A stretch of 64,000 nucleotides of DNA from Kaistia granuli DSM 23481. Lineage in GTDB: Bacteria; Pseudomonadota; Alphaproteobacteria; Rhizobiales; Kaistiaceae. The stretch is from assembly GCF_000380505.1 (NCBI RefSeq), contig NZ_AQYH01000020.1:62001-126000 (forward strand), in the 5' to 3' direction. Of this stretch, positions 43,577 through 52,445 are shown piece after piece. Position numbers and translations under genes: made by a program. Positions within the stretch are counted from its first letter, which is position 1. Each line of letters begins with the position of its first letter. The notes under the pieces were generated by a model, which searched no databases, was not told where the DNA came from, and worked only from the letters and a program-made list of their open reading frames with translations.

Positions 43577-44497
43577 ATGAGCAACGACCTGATCAGCCAT
43601 GTCGGCTTCTGCACCACGGCCGGCGTCGGCGACCTCAATCATCTGGAAGCCTCGCTTGCCCGCATCGCCGAGCTTGGCTCCGATGTGGCGGAGCTGTCGC
43701 TCTGCGGCGAGGACCTGATCGTCGGCGGCCGCGTGCTGGAAGCGCGTGCCCGTCGGCTGGCCGACATCTGCGCCAAGTTCCCGCTGCGCTATACGGTGCA
43801 CGGCCTGATCGTCTCCAATTTCATGGATGCCGAGCACCTGGAATTCCAGAAGGCGGCCGTCCGCGCCATGCTGGAGCTCTGCTCGCGCGTCGGCGCCGAC
43901 ATCCTCGTGCACCACAGCGGCCACGCGCCGATGGCGCCGCGCCGCGTCATCGCCGGCTACGACCGCATGCAGCACGACGCGCTGGCCGAGCTTGCCGATG
44001 TCGCCGGCCGTCACGATGTCCGCATCGCGCTGGAGAACATCTTCGCCGCCGACGATGCTATGTACCGCCAGCAGCCCTCCGAGGTCGCGGCGACCGTCCG
44101 GGCGATCGACCATCCGAACCTCGTCACGACGATCGATTTCGGCCACGCCTATATCGAGGCGACCCGGACCGGCGGCGACTTCCTCGACGAGGTCAAGGCG
44201 ATGGGCCCGGTCGCCGGCCATCTGCATGTGCATGACAGCTTCGGCCGTCCCTACACGATGACCAAGTTCTATCATCCAAGCGAGGCGGCCGCGCTCGGCA
44301 TCGGCGACCTGCACCTGCCTCTCGGTTGGGGCGACCTGCCATGGGAGAGGGTGTTCGACACGATCGAGGTGCTGCCCGGCACGGCGCTGATCCTGGAGAT
44401 CGACGAGCGCTTCGATGCCGACCGGGCGGAATCGATCGAGCGGGCGCGCGCACTGGCCGCTCGCCTCAACGCCCGCCACGCCGCGCTCGCGGCCTGA
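43577..44497 (+). CDS. Sugar-phosphate isomerase/epimerase family TIM-barrel protein
   Basis: A 306-residue xylose-isomerase-like TIM barrel (AP_endonuc_2 fold). Metal-site strands are visible: SHVGFCTTAG at the start, YTVHGLIVSNF, ILVHHSGHAP, VRIALENIFAAD with the conserved Glu, TTIDFGHAYI with Asp and His, GHLHVHDSFG and LILEIDERF. Such enzymes isomerise or epimerise sugars or cleave phosphoesters. Sits 27 bases after the importer ATPase gene and is followed closely by an EEP-family gene, so it should act on the imported compound. Confidence 0.85.
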   Translation: MSNDLISHVGFCTTAGVGDLNHLEASLARIAELGSDVAELSLCGEDLIVGGRVLEARARRLADICAKFPLRYTVHGLIVSNFMDAEHLEFQKAAVRAMLELCSRVGADILVHHSGHAPMAPRRVIAGYDRMQHDALAELADVAGRHDVRIALENIFAADDAMYRQQPSEVAATVRAIDHPNLVTTIDFGHAYIEATRTGGDFLDEVKAMGPVAGHLHVHDSFGRPYTMTKFYHPSEAAALGIGDLHLPLGWGDLPWERVFDTIEVLPGTALILEIDERFDADRAESIERARALAARLNARHAALAA

Positions 44498-44513
44498 TCG
44501 AAGGAGCCGTCCA

Positions 44514-45566
44514 ATGCCTCTGACCGATATCGCCACCGCGCCGTCGCCGGAGCTCGTGACGACAACCGTTCCGAGCCTGCCGGCGCCGCCGCCGGGCCTT
44601 GTCGGCGAGGCATTGCGTTCCGACAAGACGAGGGCGGAGCATGATCGCCTCGCCCTCGACCTGCCGGCTTTCAACGCTGTCGAGATCCGGGGGCCGGCTC
44701 CCGTGATCCGGCCGGATGGCCCGCTGCGGGTCGCCGCCTGGAACGCCGAGCGGCTCAAATACCATACGGCGTCGGCCGATCTCGTGGCCGGCGTCGGGCC
44801 GGATGTCCTGCTGCTCTCCGAGACGGATCTCGGTATGGCGCGGGCCGGAAACCGTCATACGACGCGCGATCTCGCCGGCGCCCTCGGCATGGGTTACGCC
44901 TATGGCGTCGAGTTTGTCGAACTGGGCCTCGGCGACGAGCGCGAAGGCGCCTGGCATGCCGGCGAGACCAATGCCACCGGCTTTCACGGCAACGCGCTGC
45001 TGTCACGTCTGCCGTTCAGCGATGTGGCTCTGATCCGGCTCGACGACGGCGCCGTCTGGTGGCTGGGCGCCGAGGGTGACCAGAGCCGGCTCGGCTGGCG
45101 CATGGCGATCGCGGCGAAGATCGAGACGGGGCAGGGGCCGTTCTGGGCCGTCGTCGTGCATCTCGAGAGCAAGTCCGACGCCGCCGAGCGCGCCCGCCAG
45201 ATGACACGCCTACTCGCGGCCGTCGAAGGTCTGGCGGGCGATCTGCCCGTCGTCATCGGCGGTGACTTGAACACCAAGGATATCCTCGAGCAGCCGCAGG
45301 AAGACTGGCTCGCCAACCCGCAGAAGACGGAAGCGCTATTCAACCTGATGGAAGAGGCCGGGTTCGTCTGGCAAACCGCCAATACGGCCGAGGCGACGTT
45401 GCGGATGCGGCCCGACGGCACGCCATTGCCGCCCTATGGCCGGATCGACTGGCTGTTCTCGCGGGGCCTTCAGGCGTCGAACCCGAGGACCGTGCCGGCT
45501 CTCGACAAGGCGGGCAACGCCATCTCGGACCACGACTTGATCGTGGCGGAGTTCGCCTTCGACTGA
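44514..45566 (+). CDS. Endonuclease/exonuclease/phosphatase (EEP) family hydrolase
   Basis: A 350-residue metal-dependent hydrolase of the DNase I-like fold. Key motifs: VAAWNAERLKYHT (Asn and Glu of the active site), DVLLLSETDLG, HLESKSDAAERARQM, GGDLNTKDI and the final SDHDLIVAEF. No signal peptide. In this operon, after an UgpBAEC importer and a TIM-barrel enzyme, cleavage of a glycerophosphodiester or similar phosphoester is likely, a role also known for other EEP proteins; nucleic acid is less likely. The AAGGAG before the ATG at 44514 is strong. Converges on the DUF763 gene three bases away. Confidence 0.85.
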   Translation: MPLTDIATAPSPELVTTTVPSLPAPPPGLVGEALRSDKTRAEHDRLALDLPAFNAVEIRGPAPVIRPDGPLRVAAWNAERLKYHTASADLVAGVGPDVLLLSETDLGMARAGNRHTTRDLAGALGMGYAYGVEFVELGLGDEREGAWHAGETNATGFHGNALLSRLPFSDVALIRLDDGAVWWLGAEGDQSRLGWRMAIAAKIETGQGPFWAVVVHLESKSDAAERARQMTRLLAAVEGLAGDLPVVIGGDLNTKDILEQPQEDWLANPQKTEALFNLMEEAGFVWQTANTAEATLRMRPDGTPLPPYGRIDWLFSRGLQASNPRTVPALDKAGNAISDHDLIVAEFAFD

Positions 45567-45569
45567 AGG

Positions 45570-46799
45570 CTACTCCCAGCCGAACACGCTGCGGCCGGCG
45601 TAGCTGGCCGAGCGTTCCCGTTCGTCGGCGATCATCGCCTCGACGCTCGGCCCGGTCGCGACCTGTTCCAGCCGGCGGGCCTGCTGGTCGAGGCGCTTCA
45701 AGGCGGCCAGTTCCTCTTCTCGCCCGAGCTTCGCCTTCTGCACGGCCGAGGTCATGACCCGGATCGTGTGGTCGTAGACCCGCAGCGGGACGGGGAAGGG
45801 GTGGCGGTCCTTGCCGCCATGGGCGAACGAGAAGCGGGCCGGATCGCTGAAGCGGTAGGGTGCGCCGTGCACGACCTCCGCCACCATCGCCAGCGCCTGT
45901 ACGGTGCGCGCGCCGACGCCCGGCACCAGCAGCAGGTCGGCGAAGTCCGTCGGGCCCTGCTCGGCGGCGGCCGCCAGCGCGCCATGCAGGCGGCGGGTGA
46001 CCACGTCGCTGGAACGGACGTCGTGATGCGCCGGCATGATCAGATGCGGTAGCAGCGGCTGGTCGGTCGCGGGCGGCGGTGGCGCGGCTTCCGCCCGCAG
46101 CGCCGCGAATTCCAGCGCGATCTTGTCCGGGCCGAGATCGGCCAGCATGTCGAGCTGGCCGGTCCGCGACGGCTCGGCGCGCTTATCGGTCAAATTGACG
46201 ATTTCGCCCTGCTGGATGCCGTCGATCGCTGCGTGCGGCGCGTCGACGAAGCTCGTCAGCCCCTCGGACAGCCAGTGATAGCGCCGCGCCTGGTGGCTGT
46301 CGTCGTTCATGCCCTGCTGCACAACGACCCATTTGCCGTCATCGGTGACAATGAAGCCGTGCAGGTAGAGATCGAAGCCGTCCTGGATCGCGGCGCTGTC
46401 GACCTTGGCGACCAGCCGGCTCGCCTTGGCCAGCGCCATGCCGTCGAAGCCGACGCGATCGCCGATCCCCATCAGTTCCTGCGGCGTCAGGCGCGAATGC
46501 CGGCCCTTGCCGCCGCAGACATGGATGCCGAGTTCGCCCGCGAGCGGCGTCAGCCCGCGCTTCAAGGCGCCGAGCACGCTGGTGGTGATGCCGGAGGAAT
46601 GCCAGTCCATCCCCATCACGGCGCCGAAGGACTGGAACCAGAACGGATGGGCGAGCCGGCGCAGCAACTCGTCGCGGCCATATTCGTGGACGACCGCCTC
46701 GCTGATCACGGCGCCGAGCCGGGTCATCCGGTCGGAGAGCCAGCGCGGCACATGCCCGCCATGCAACGGCAGATCCGCGCTTCCGGCCCGCTTCGCCAT
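45570..46799 (-). CDS. DUF763 domain protein
   Basis: A 409-residue member of DUF763, with MAKRAGSADLPLHGGHVPRWL as the typical start, FWFQSFGAVMGMDWHSSGITT, and HVCGGKGRHSRLTPQEL. The C-terminal part includes a helix-hairpin-helix-like segment (FADLLLVPGVGARTVQALAM) that suggests DNA contact, and PYRFSDPARFSFAHGGKDRHPFPV. Family function is unknown; a DNA-linked role is inference from the HhH-like segment. Stands alone. Confidence 0.88.
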   Translation of the reverse strand: MAKRAGSADLPLHGGHVPRWLSDRMTRLGAVISEAVVHEYGRDELLRRLAHPFWFQSFGAVMGMDWHSSGITTSVLGALKRGLTPLAGELGIHVCGGKGRHSRLTPQELMGIGDRVGFDGMALAKASRLVAKVDSAAIQDGFDLYLHGFIVTDDGKWVVVQQGMNDDSHQARRYHWLSEGLTSFVDAPHAAIDGIQQGEIVNLTDKRAEPSRTGQLDMLADLGPDKIALEFAALRAEAAPPPPATDQPLLPHLIMPAHHDVRSSDVVTRRLHGALAAAAEQGPTDFADLLLVPGVGARTVQALAMVAEVVHGAPYRFSDPARFSFAHGGKDRHPFPVPLRVYDHTIRVMTSAVQKAKLGREEELAALKRLDQQARRLEQVATGPSVEAMIADERERSASYAGRSVFGWE

Positions 46800-47117
46800 C
46801 CGTGATTCGATCCCTGTTCGAGCCGTCGATGCGGAAACTCTAGCACGGCAGGCGGCCGAGGGCGGTGGCCGGAGCCGGCATGACGCAGCGTCGGCAACGA
46901 GCTCGTATCGCTGCCTCAGCGTCAGCTTGCAAGATAGTCACAGGGTGCGAATATGACGGCTCGGGGCCGAACGCCGGGGAACGCCTAACGAGTTAGCCGC
47001 ACCGCTTCCGGGCCCTTCGCCGCGGCCCGTCCGCCCATCCACCACACCGTCGATAGCGCCTGATCCCGAGCCTTTCTGGGCCGGGAAAGCCGTGCGCGCG
47101 AACTTGCGATCCTCAAA
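46800..47117. other. 318-base intergenic region, no gene seen
   Basis: Between the divergent DUF763 and acyltransferase genes. It should hold both promoters, but no clear promoter pair, repeat or small coding frame with a ribosome site was found. Confidence 0.6.
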
Positions 47118-49088
47118 ATGCCAAGCCCTTCCTTTCGTTCCGACATCAACGGCCTACGCGCCTGGGCGGTCGGTTCGGTCATCCTGTTCCATTTCGGCTT
47201 TTCCACCTTCTCCGGCGGCTTCGTCGGCGTCGACGTGTTCTTCGTGCTGTCCGGCTACCTGATGGCGGGCATCGTGCTCGCAGGGGCCGAGAAGGTCTCG
47301 AGCGGCAGTTTGTCGACGGGGCGGTTCCTGGCGAATTTCTATCTGGCCCGCGCGCGTCGCATTGTTCCGGCGTTGCTCGTGCTCTGTGCCGTGCTGATGG
47401 TACTCGGCTGGATCTATCTGTCGCCGCAGGAATATGCGCTGCTGGCAAAGCACACGGTCAGCGCCCTGGCGTTTCTCTCGAATTTCCGCTTCAGCCGCGA
47501 GATCGGATATTTCGATGTCGAGGCGCATCAGAAGATCCTGCTCCACACCTGGTCGCTGGCGGTCGAGTGGCAGTTCTACCTGCTGTTCCCGATCCTCGTC
47601 CTCGTGCTGTGGCGCATCGCGCCCGACCGGCGAAGGCTCGCGATGGCGCTGGCGGCGCTGGCGCTGGCTTCGCTTCTGCTATCGATCCTGACCTCCGCCA
47701 GCCTGCCGTCGCGCGCCTTCTTCCTGCTGCCCTGGCGCGCCTGGGAACTGCTCGCCGGCGCGCTGGTCTTCCTCGTCGCGACTGCGCCGCCGCCCACCAA
47801 GAGGGCCCAGATCGGGCTCGAAGTCGGCGGTTTCATCCTGATCCTGGGCTCGGTCCTGCTCCTTGACCAGACGGTCGTCTGGCCCGGCTGGCTCGCGATT
47901 GTCCCGGTTCTGGGGACCGGCCTGGTTCTGGTCGCCCATCGCCAGAACTCCATCCTGACCGGCGGCGCAATCGTCCAGTGGATGGGGCGATGCTCCTATT
48001 CGCTCTATCTCTGGCACTGGCCGATCGTCGTCGCGATCTACTATCTCGAGCTGGAGAAGGACCCCGCCGCCATCGCCTGCGGCTTGCTGCTGACGGCTAT
48101 CCTCGGCTGGCTTTCCTATCGCTACATCGAGACCCCGGTCCGCGTCGGCCTCGTCCGCCTGCCATCCTCGGCCGGCTATGCCGTGGTGCTGGCCGCTGTG
48201 CTGGTTGTGCTGCTGCCGAGCCAGATGGTGAAGATGAGCAAGGGGGCGCCAGGGCGCCTGCCGGCCGAAATACTCGCGATCTTTGCCGAGACGGACAACC
48301 GGAACCCGAGGATCGCCGAGTGCCAGGCGAATGGCGACAATCCGGTTCCCGAATGCACCTATGGCGGTCCCAGGCTGGGCGCGATCGTCATCGGCGACAG
48401 CCATGCGGGCGCCGTCATCCGATCGGTCGAGAAGGCGTTGCCGGCGCCCGATCTTCATGTCCTCGACTGGACCCGGTCTGGCTGCAAGACGATCAGCGGG
48501 CTGAAGCGGACCAAGAGCGACGACATCCGTTGCGCCGAGTTCGTCGACCTGGCGCTTCAGAAGAGTCAGACACTGCCGGGCGCGCCCCTGGTGATCCTGA
48601 ACCGGACCGGCGTCGACACCGATCCGACGGATATCGACAATGTCGAAGCTGCTCCCGGCGCGCTTGCGAGCGCGACGACCCCGGTTCGAGATCCGGCCTA
48701 TTTCGCCAATGTCCGCGAGAAGCTCGTAGCCACGGCCTGCGCGTTCGCCCGCACCCGGCCGGTCTACTTCGTCCGGCCGATCCCGGAGATGCCCGCCGAT
48801 GTTCCCATCAGCATGGGACGAGCGCGACTGCAGGGCAATTTTCGGGAGATTTCCATCTCGTTCGAGGAATACCACAAGCGGCACGCCTTCGTCTGGGCCG
48901 CCCAGGATCTGGCCGCCCAGCGCTGCGGCGTGAAGATCCTCGATCCTCTGCCCTATCTCTGCAGCGACGGCCGCTGCCGGGGCGCCTTTGATGGGCTGCC
49001 GATCTACTATGACGACGATCATCTGAGCGAGCGAGGCGGTAGCCGGCTGATCCCGATGTTCCGGCAGGTGTTCGAAGGTTCTGGCTGA
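47118..49088 (+). CDS. OafA/YrhL-type acyltransferase with C-terminal SGNH domain
   Basis: A 656-residue inner-membrane O-acyltransferase. Residues 1-370 form the acyltransferase_3 domain: FRSDINGLRAWAVGSVILFH at the start, VDVFFVLSGYLMAGIVL, NFYLARARRIVPALLVLC, HTWSLAVEWQFYLLFPI. About ten spans follow. The periplasmic part (about 400-656) is an SGNH hydrolase-like domain: AIVIGDSHAGAVIRSVE with the Ser, and DDHLSERGGSRLIP with the Asp/His. Such proteins acetylate surface polysaccharides such as O-antigen. A glycosyltransferase gene lies 1.5 kb further on. Acceptor unknown. Confidence 0.9.
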   Translation: MPSPSFRSDINGLRAWAVGSVILFHFGFSTFSGGFVGVDVFFVLSGYLMAGIVLAGAEKVSSGSLSTGRFLANFYLARARRIVPALLVLCAVLMVLGWIYLSPQEYALLAKHTVSALAFLSNFRFSREIGYFDVEAHQKILLHTWSLAVEWQFYLLFPILVLVLWRIAPDRRRLAMALAALALASLLLSILTSASLPSRAFFLLPWRAWELLAGALVFLVATAPPPTKRAQIGLEVGGFILILGSVLLLDQTVVWPGWLAIVPVLGTGLVLVAHRQNSILTGGAIVQWMGRCSYSLYLWHWPIVVAIYYLELEKDPAAIACGLLLTAILGWLSYRYIETPVRVGLVRLPSSAGYAVVLAAVLVVLLPSQMVKMSKGAPGRLPAEILAIFAETDNRNPRIAECQANGDNPVPECTYGGPRLGAIVIGDSHAGAVIRSVEKALPAPDLHVLDWTRSGCKTISGLKRTKSDDIRCAEFVDLALQKSQTLPGAPLVILNRTGVDTDPTDIDNVEAAPGALASATTPVRDPAYFANVREKLVATACAFARTRPVYFVRPIPEMPADVPISMGRARLQGNFREISISFEEYHKRHAFVWAAQDLAAQRCGVKILDPLPYLCSDGRCRGAFDGLPIYYDDDHLSERGGSRLIPMFRQVFEGSG

Positions 49089-49120
49089 GGGCGGCGCCGA
49101 ACCGCCGACTGCCTCACTCC

Positions 49121-50149
49121 TCATGACGGCAGCAGCCGGCGAAGCAGGGCCTCGCTTCGCGTGCGGTGGTTGGCCGATTGGCTGGAGCGGAGCAGCTTCG
49201 GCAATTGGCCGGACGCGAAGGCCTCGACGACCCTGGCGTGGACGTAGCTCTTGCGGGTGACGGCCGGGGTGTTGCCCAGATGCTCGGCCACCTCCCGCAT
49301 CACGCCGGCAATCTGCCGGCGGCGCGCGGTCTCGCTTTCATCCGGCGCCAGTGCCGCGAAGCGTTCGGCCGCGAGCGCGTTGGCTGCCAGCATCCGGAGG
49401 TCCTTGGCCGAAATGGCAGCGCCGGATATGTCGCGCAGGTAGCTGTTGACGTCTGCGGCGTGCACGGCTCTCACGACGCCGTCGGCGTCGATATACTGCA
49501 GCAGTCGCCGGCCGGGCAGGGTGGCGATCCTCGCCAGCGCCCGGGCGAGGGGCGAATGGACGACGGTGCAGCGAAACCGCGTGCCGCCCTTGCCGCGAAA
49601 GCAGAGCAGGACCCGCCCACGACCGAGCACCGATTGCCGCTTGAGCAGGGTGGCGGCGCCGCGGGCGCCCGACGTGCTCACATAGGGTTCCGATCCCACG
49701 CGGATATGCGTTTCGTCGAGGATCGCCACGGCGCAGGCCAGCGCCTTGCGGCGATCGAGCTCCCGCCGCGCCATGTCCCGCCGCACGGTCGCCCGCAGCC
49801 TGGGCAGAACCGAGATCAGGCCGTCGAGGCGATCGGCCTTTCGGGCCTCGCGCACGACTGTCCAGGCATCGTGATAGCGATGCTGCCAGCGCCCCGCCGC
49901 GTCGCGGCCGATGGCCTGCAGGTGGGACGCGGGATTGGCGGCGATCCGGACCGAGTCATAGGCGGGCGGAATGGCGAGGTGAGCAATCCGTTCGAGATCG
50001 GCCTTGGACCGGATCCGCTTTCCCTTTTCGTCGAAATAGATGAATCCCTTGCCTCGCCGCTGGCGCCGGATCGTCAGGCCGGCGGCGCCGGTCATGTCGA
50101 GTTTCGACGCAATGGTTCCGGACGAGGGCCCTTCGTCGGCGTTCGCCAT
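49121..50149 (-). CDS. DNA topoisomerase IB (bacterial, poxvirus-like)
   Basis: A 342-residue type IB topoisomerase that nicks and relaxes supercoils through a 3'-phosphotyrosine. N-terminal domain with KGFIYFDEKGKRI and AIPPAYDSVRIAANP; catalytic domain with RWQHRYHDAW (Arg), FRGKGGT (Lys187), the second Arg in AKDLRMLAAN (Arg252), and the nucleophile Tyr302 in AVTRKSYVHARVV. Length is usual for this bacterial type. It follows a small DUF2934-like gene by four bases in the same direction. Confidence 0.92.
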   Translation of the reverse strand: MANADEGPSSGTIASKLDMTGAAGLTIRRQRRGKGFIYFDEKGKRIRSKADLERIAHLAIPPAYDSVRIAANPASHLQAIGRDAAGRWQHRYHDAWTVVREARKADRLDGLISVLPRLRATVRRDMARRELDRRKALACAVAILDETHIRVGSEPYVSTSGARGAATLLKRQSVLGRGRVLLCFRGKGGTRFRCTVVHSPLARALARIATLPGRRLLQYIDADGVVRAVHAADVNSYLRDISGAAISAKDLRMLAANALAAERFAALAPDESETARRRQIAGVMREVAEHLGNTPAVTRKSYVHARVVEAFASGQLPKLLRSSQSANHRTRSEALLRRLLPS

Positions 50150-50153
50150 CGGA

Positions 50154-50384
50154 TCACGCGTCCGATCCGAGTTCCTTCCGCTTTTGCCGAACGTCGGCCC
50201 AATCGCTATTGGCCTTGCCGGGACCGTAGCGGGGCACCCGGGCCTTTTGTGCGGCCGAACGGCCGGCCAAGCTGCCTATGGCTTCGGACCAGTGGTCGAG
50301 CGGATGGGACCAGATCGGTCGACCGCTCGCCTCCCACAGCCGTCGGGCTTCAAACTCTATCGCCATTTCCGAATGGGATGGCAT
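50154..50384 (-). CDS. Small DUF2934-like protein
   Basis: A 76-residue protein; IEFEARRLWEASGRPIWSHPLDHWSEA resembles the DUF2934 core (AxxLWExxGRP...FWxxAE). The rest is basic and rich in Ala, Lys and Arg. GGGAGG before the ATG at 50384 supports the start. Only four bases lie between its stop and the topoisomerase gene, so the two are cotranscribed. Function unknown; a DNA-related role would be guesswork. Confidence 0.75.
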   Translation of the reverse strand: MPSHSEMAIEFEARRLWEASGRPIWSHPLDHWSEAIGSLAGRSAAQKARVPRYGPGKANSDWADVRQKRKELGSDA

Positions 50385-50547
50385 CGATCCGTCCTCCCTA
50401 TGATCGTATTGATCTACGACGCCAACGACCGAATTCGGCGAGAGTTCCCTGCGAGAGCCATCCGTTGTTCCCGGGGAGCCGAAAGCGCGATGCTGGAGCG
50501 GGGGGCAGGGCTGGCAGGAGCCCTGCCGGCGCTCGATCGCGTCCGGA

Positions 50548-51684
50548 CTACCGCCGCAGCCGCTCGATGAAGTCGACGATGTCCCGGCCGGCTTTCGACG
50601 GCTTCAGGCTGCTGATATCGGGAGGGGCCGCGGGGAGGCTTCTTTCCATGAAAGCACGCAAGTCCCCCGGCGTCAGCGGCGGGTTGTAGGTGTTGACCCA
50701 ACCCGCTCCTACCAGATCGGAAAGGTCCCTGGCGAAGGGTGTCGACGGGGTCAACACCATGCGCGCCGCGCTCACCGCATAGATGAGCGAGCCGGAATGG
50801 AGATAGTCCTTGTACGGCGCCACCAGCCGATCCGAAGCCGCCACGTAGTTCGCAAGCTCGTCGTCGCTCAGCTCGCGTACGTCCATGATCACGCTGGGGT
50901 GACCTGCAACCCTGCGCTGGATCTCGTCATAGAGGCTCCGCATGCCGGGCCGTCCGGCGATCAGCAGTCGCCAGTCATTCCGGGCCGCTTGCCCGAATAC
51001 TGTCAAAAGTTCGTCTATGCCTTTGTAGGCCCTCAGCATTCCAATCGCGGAGATCAGGACTTGACCAGGGCGGACGCCGAGCTTTTCCCGGGTGTCGGAG
51101 GCGACGCTTTCCTCGCGCAGGACATCGCGATAGGCAGGATGGCGGAACCAGGCGAACGGCTTGCCGCGGAGGCCCGGATGCGCTTTCAGCACAGCGTCGC
51201 GCGTCGCCGGGCTCAACGTCATATAGCCGTGTACGAGGCGGGCCAGCATGTGGGTATAGGCGGCCCAGATCCGTCGTTCCGTGCGCGAGCGGTCGTGCGG
51301 AACGGCGTTGTGAACCACCCAGATCAGCGTCTTCCCGCTGCGTCGCCATCGCCACAATCCGAGGATCTCCCGAGCCGCGCGCTGGATCAGATCGAGCGTC
51401 CCGGTTGCATGCCAGAAGATCTGGTCCGGCCATTGGATCAACAGGGCCGAGGCTTCGGGGATCAGCATTTGCGACGGACGACTGATCGGCCGCAACTCCA
51501 GGCCGGCGCTGGCGAGGCCGTCGGTGAGAATCTGGACGAACGGGTTTCGCACGGTTTGCCCGGGCCAGGTCGCGGCGATCCATTCGGTGGGGCGGGCAGG
51601 ATCCGTTGTTGTCGTCAAATTCGATAGGCCTCCGACACGGGCTTCCAGATCCCTCGAGCTGAAAGGCGCGTCATGGCGCAACAT
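50548..51684 (-). CDS. GT-B glycosyltransferase
   Basis: A protein of about 378 residues. N-terminal acceptor domain with AATWPGQTVRNPFVQILTDG, LIQWPDQIFWH and TLIWVVHNAVPHDR; C-terminal donor domain with GVRPGQVLISAIGMLRAYKG, LLIAGRPG, MDVRELSDDELANYVAASDR and the Glu-less LVAPYKDYLHSGSLIYAVSAARM. The pattern is near GT4/GT94 enzymes that build exopolysaccharides (GumI-like), but the donor cannot be told. The start is uncertain: the frame is open to 51957, and I use the ATG at 51684, which lacks a strong ribosome site. Nearby surface acyltransferase suggests a polysaccharide role. Confidence 0.78.
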   Translation of the reverse strand: MLRHDAPFSSRDLEARVGGLSNLTTTTDPARPTEWIAATWPGQTVRNPFVQILTDGLASAGLELRPISRPSQMLIPEASALLIQWPDQIFWHATGTLDLIQRAAREILGLWRWRRSGKTLIWVVHNAVPHDRSRTERRIWAAYTHMLARLVHGYMTLSPATRDAVLKAHPGLRGKPFAWFRHPAYRDVLREESVASDTREKLGVRPGQVLISAIGMLRAYKGIDELLTVFGQAARNDWRLLIAGRPGMRSLYDEIQRRVAGHPSVIMDVRELSDDELANYVAASDRLVAPYKDYLHSGSLIYAVSAARMVLTPSTPFARDLSDLVGAGWVNTYNPPLTPGDLRAFMERSLPAAPPDISSLKPSKAGRDIVDFIERLRR

Positions 51685-51989
51685 ACTGGATCGCAGGCGG
51701 CCGATAAACGCGAGGAATCGCGGCGCGCGATCGTCGACCCGTTGGCCCGGATGAGCCCTACGCGCAACGGCTTCCGGCTTGATGGCTGGATCGTTGCTAA
51801 AGTCGCTGAAACTCAGGGGGCGCTCGCTGTCATACCAACCATAGCCGGAGGGCGATGGTCGAGGTCCTTGGCGCAGCTTCTGCGAGCAGGCACGCCAAAG
51901 CGGGCTTGATCCGTGGGTGCAAATGCGCGCAACCTTTTGCCGGGCTATACCGAGCAATCGGTAAGGATGTCAGAGCCTTGATAGGGGAA
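51685..51989. other. 305-base region upstream of the glycosyltransferase
   Basis: The glycosyltransferase frame is open through most of this region, so part of it could be coding if an earlier start is used. No RNA gene, repeat or promoter pair is evident. Confidence 0.4.
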
Positions 51990-52082
51990 TGGCGGAGAGG
52001 AAGGGATTCGAACCCTCGAGACGGTTTTAAGCCGTCTACTCCCTTAGCAGGGGAGCGCCTTCGGCCACTCGGCCACCTCTCC
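51990..52082 (-). tRNA. tRNA-Ser(GCU)
   Basis: Read on the minus strand: acceptor GGAGAGG at the 5' end (52082) pairs with CCTCTCC at the 3' end, discriminator G, and an encoded CCA (51990-51992). The anticodon arm is CTCCC-CTGCTAA-GGGAG with anticodon GCT. A long variable arm (GACGGCTTAAAACCGTC), as in serine tRNAs, and a T-arm with GGTTCGAATCC complete it. Confidence 0.97.
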
Positions 52083-52445
52083 GCCGCTGGTGTTACCGGT
52101 AGGAACGGCAGGACACAAGCTCATTTGTTCGGGACCGCGCCTTTTCCACACGCGAGGATCGCGCAGGTACTGGTGGGATGAAGGGGAATCAAGCTCGGCC
52201 ACGCGACGGTCGAGGCACCCAGACGGCAGTGTCTTCCCGGCTTCGCTCACGCTTTGTCCGTCTGGCGCACCGTTGGCGTGACGGATCGCCCGCTTCCGTC
52301 GCCGATGGCCCCGAGCCTTGTTGTGACCCGCCTGAGGCGACCCGTGGCCCGCTAGAGACCGCCTTGCCGGAAAAATTCATTCTGTCGATCGGCGCGGGAG
52401 CCGTCGGCAAGCGTCTCGGGATCACGGAGAATCGTCCGCGCTCAA
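52083..52445. other. 363-base intergenic region, no gene seen
   Basis: Lies between the tRNA-Ser and the iclR-type gene. It holds a distant inverted repeat CCAGACGG (52219-52226) and CCGTCTGG (52258-52265). No coding frame has a convincing ribosome site. tRNA genes are common attachment sites, but no integrase or direct repeat of the tRNA end was found. Confidence 0.5.

Noticed and set aside
51990-52445. Integration site at the tRNA-Ser gene
   Set aside because: No integrase, no direct repeat of the tRNA 3' end and no foreign genes nearby were found.
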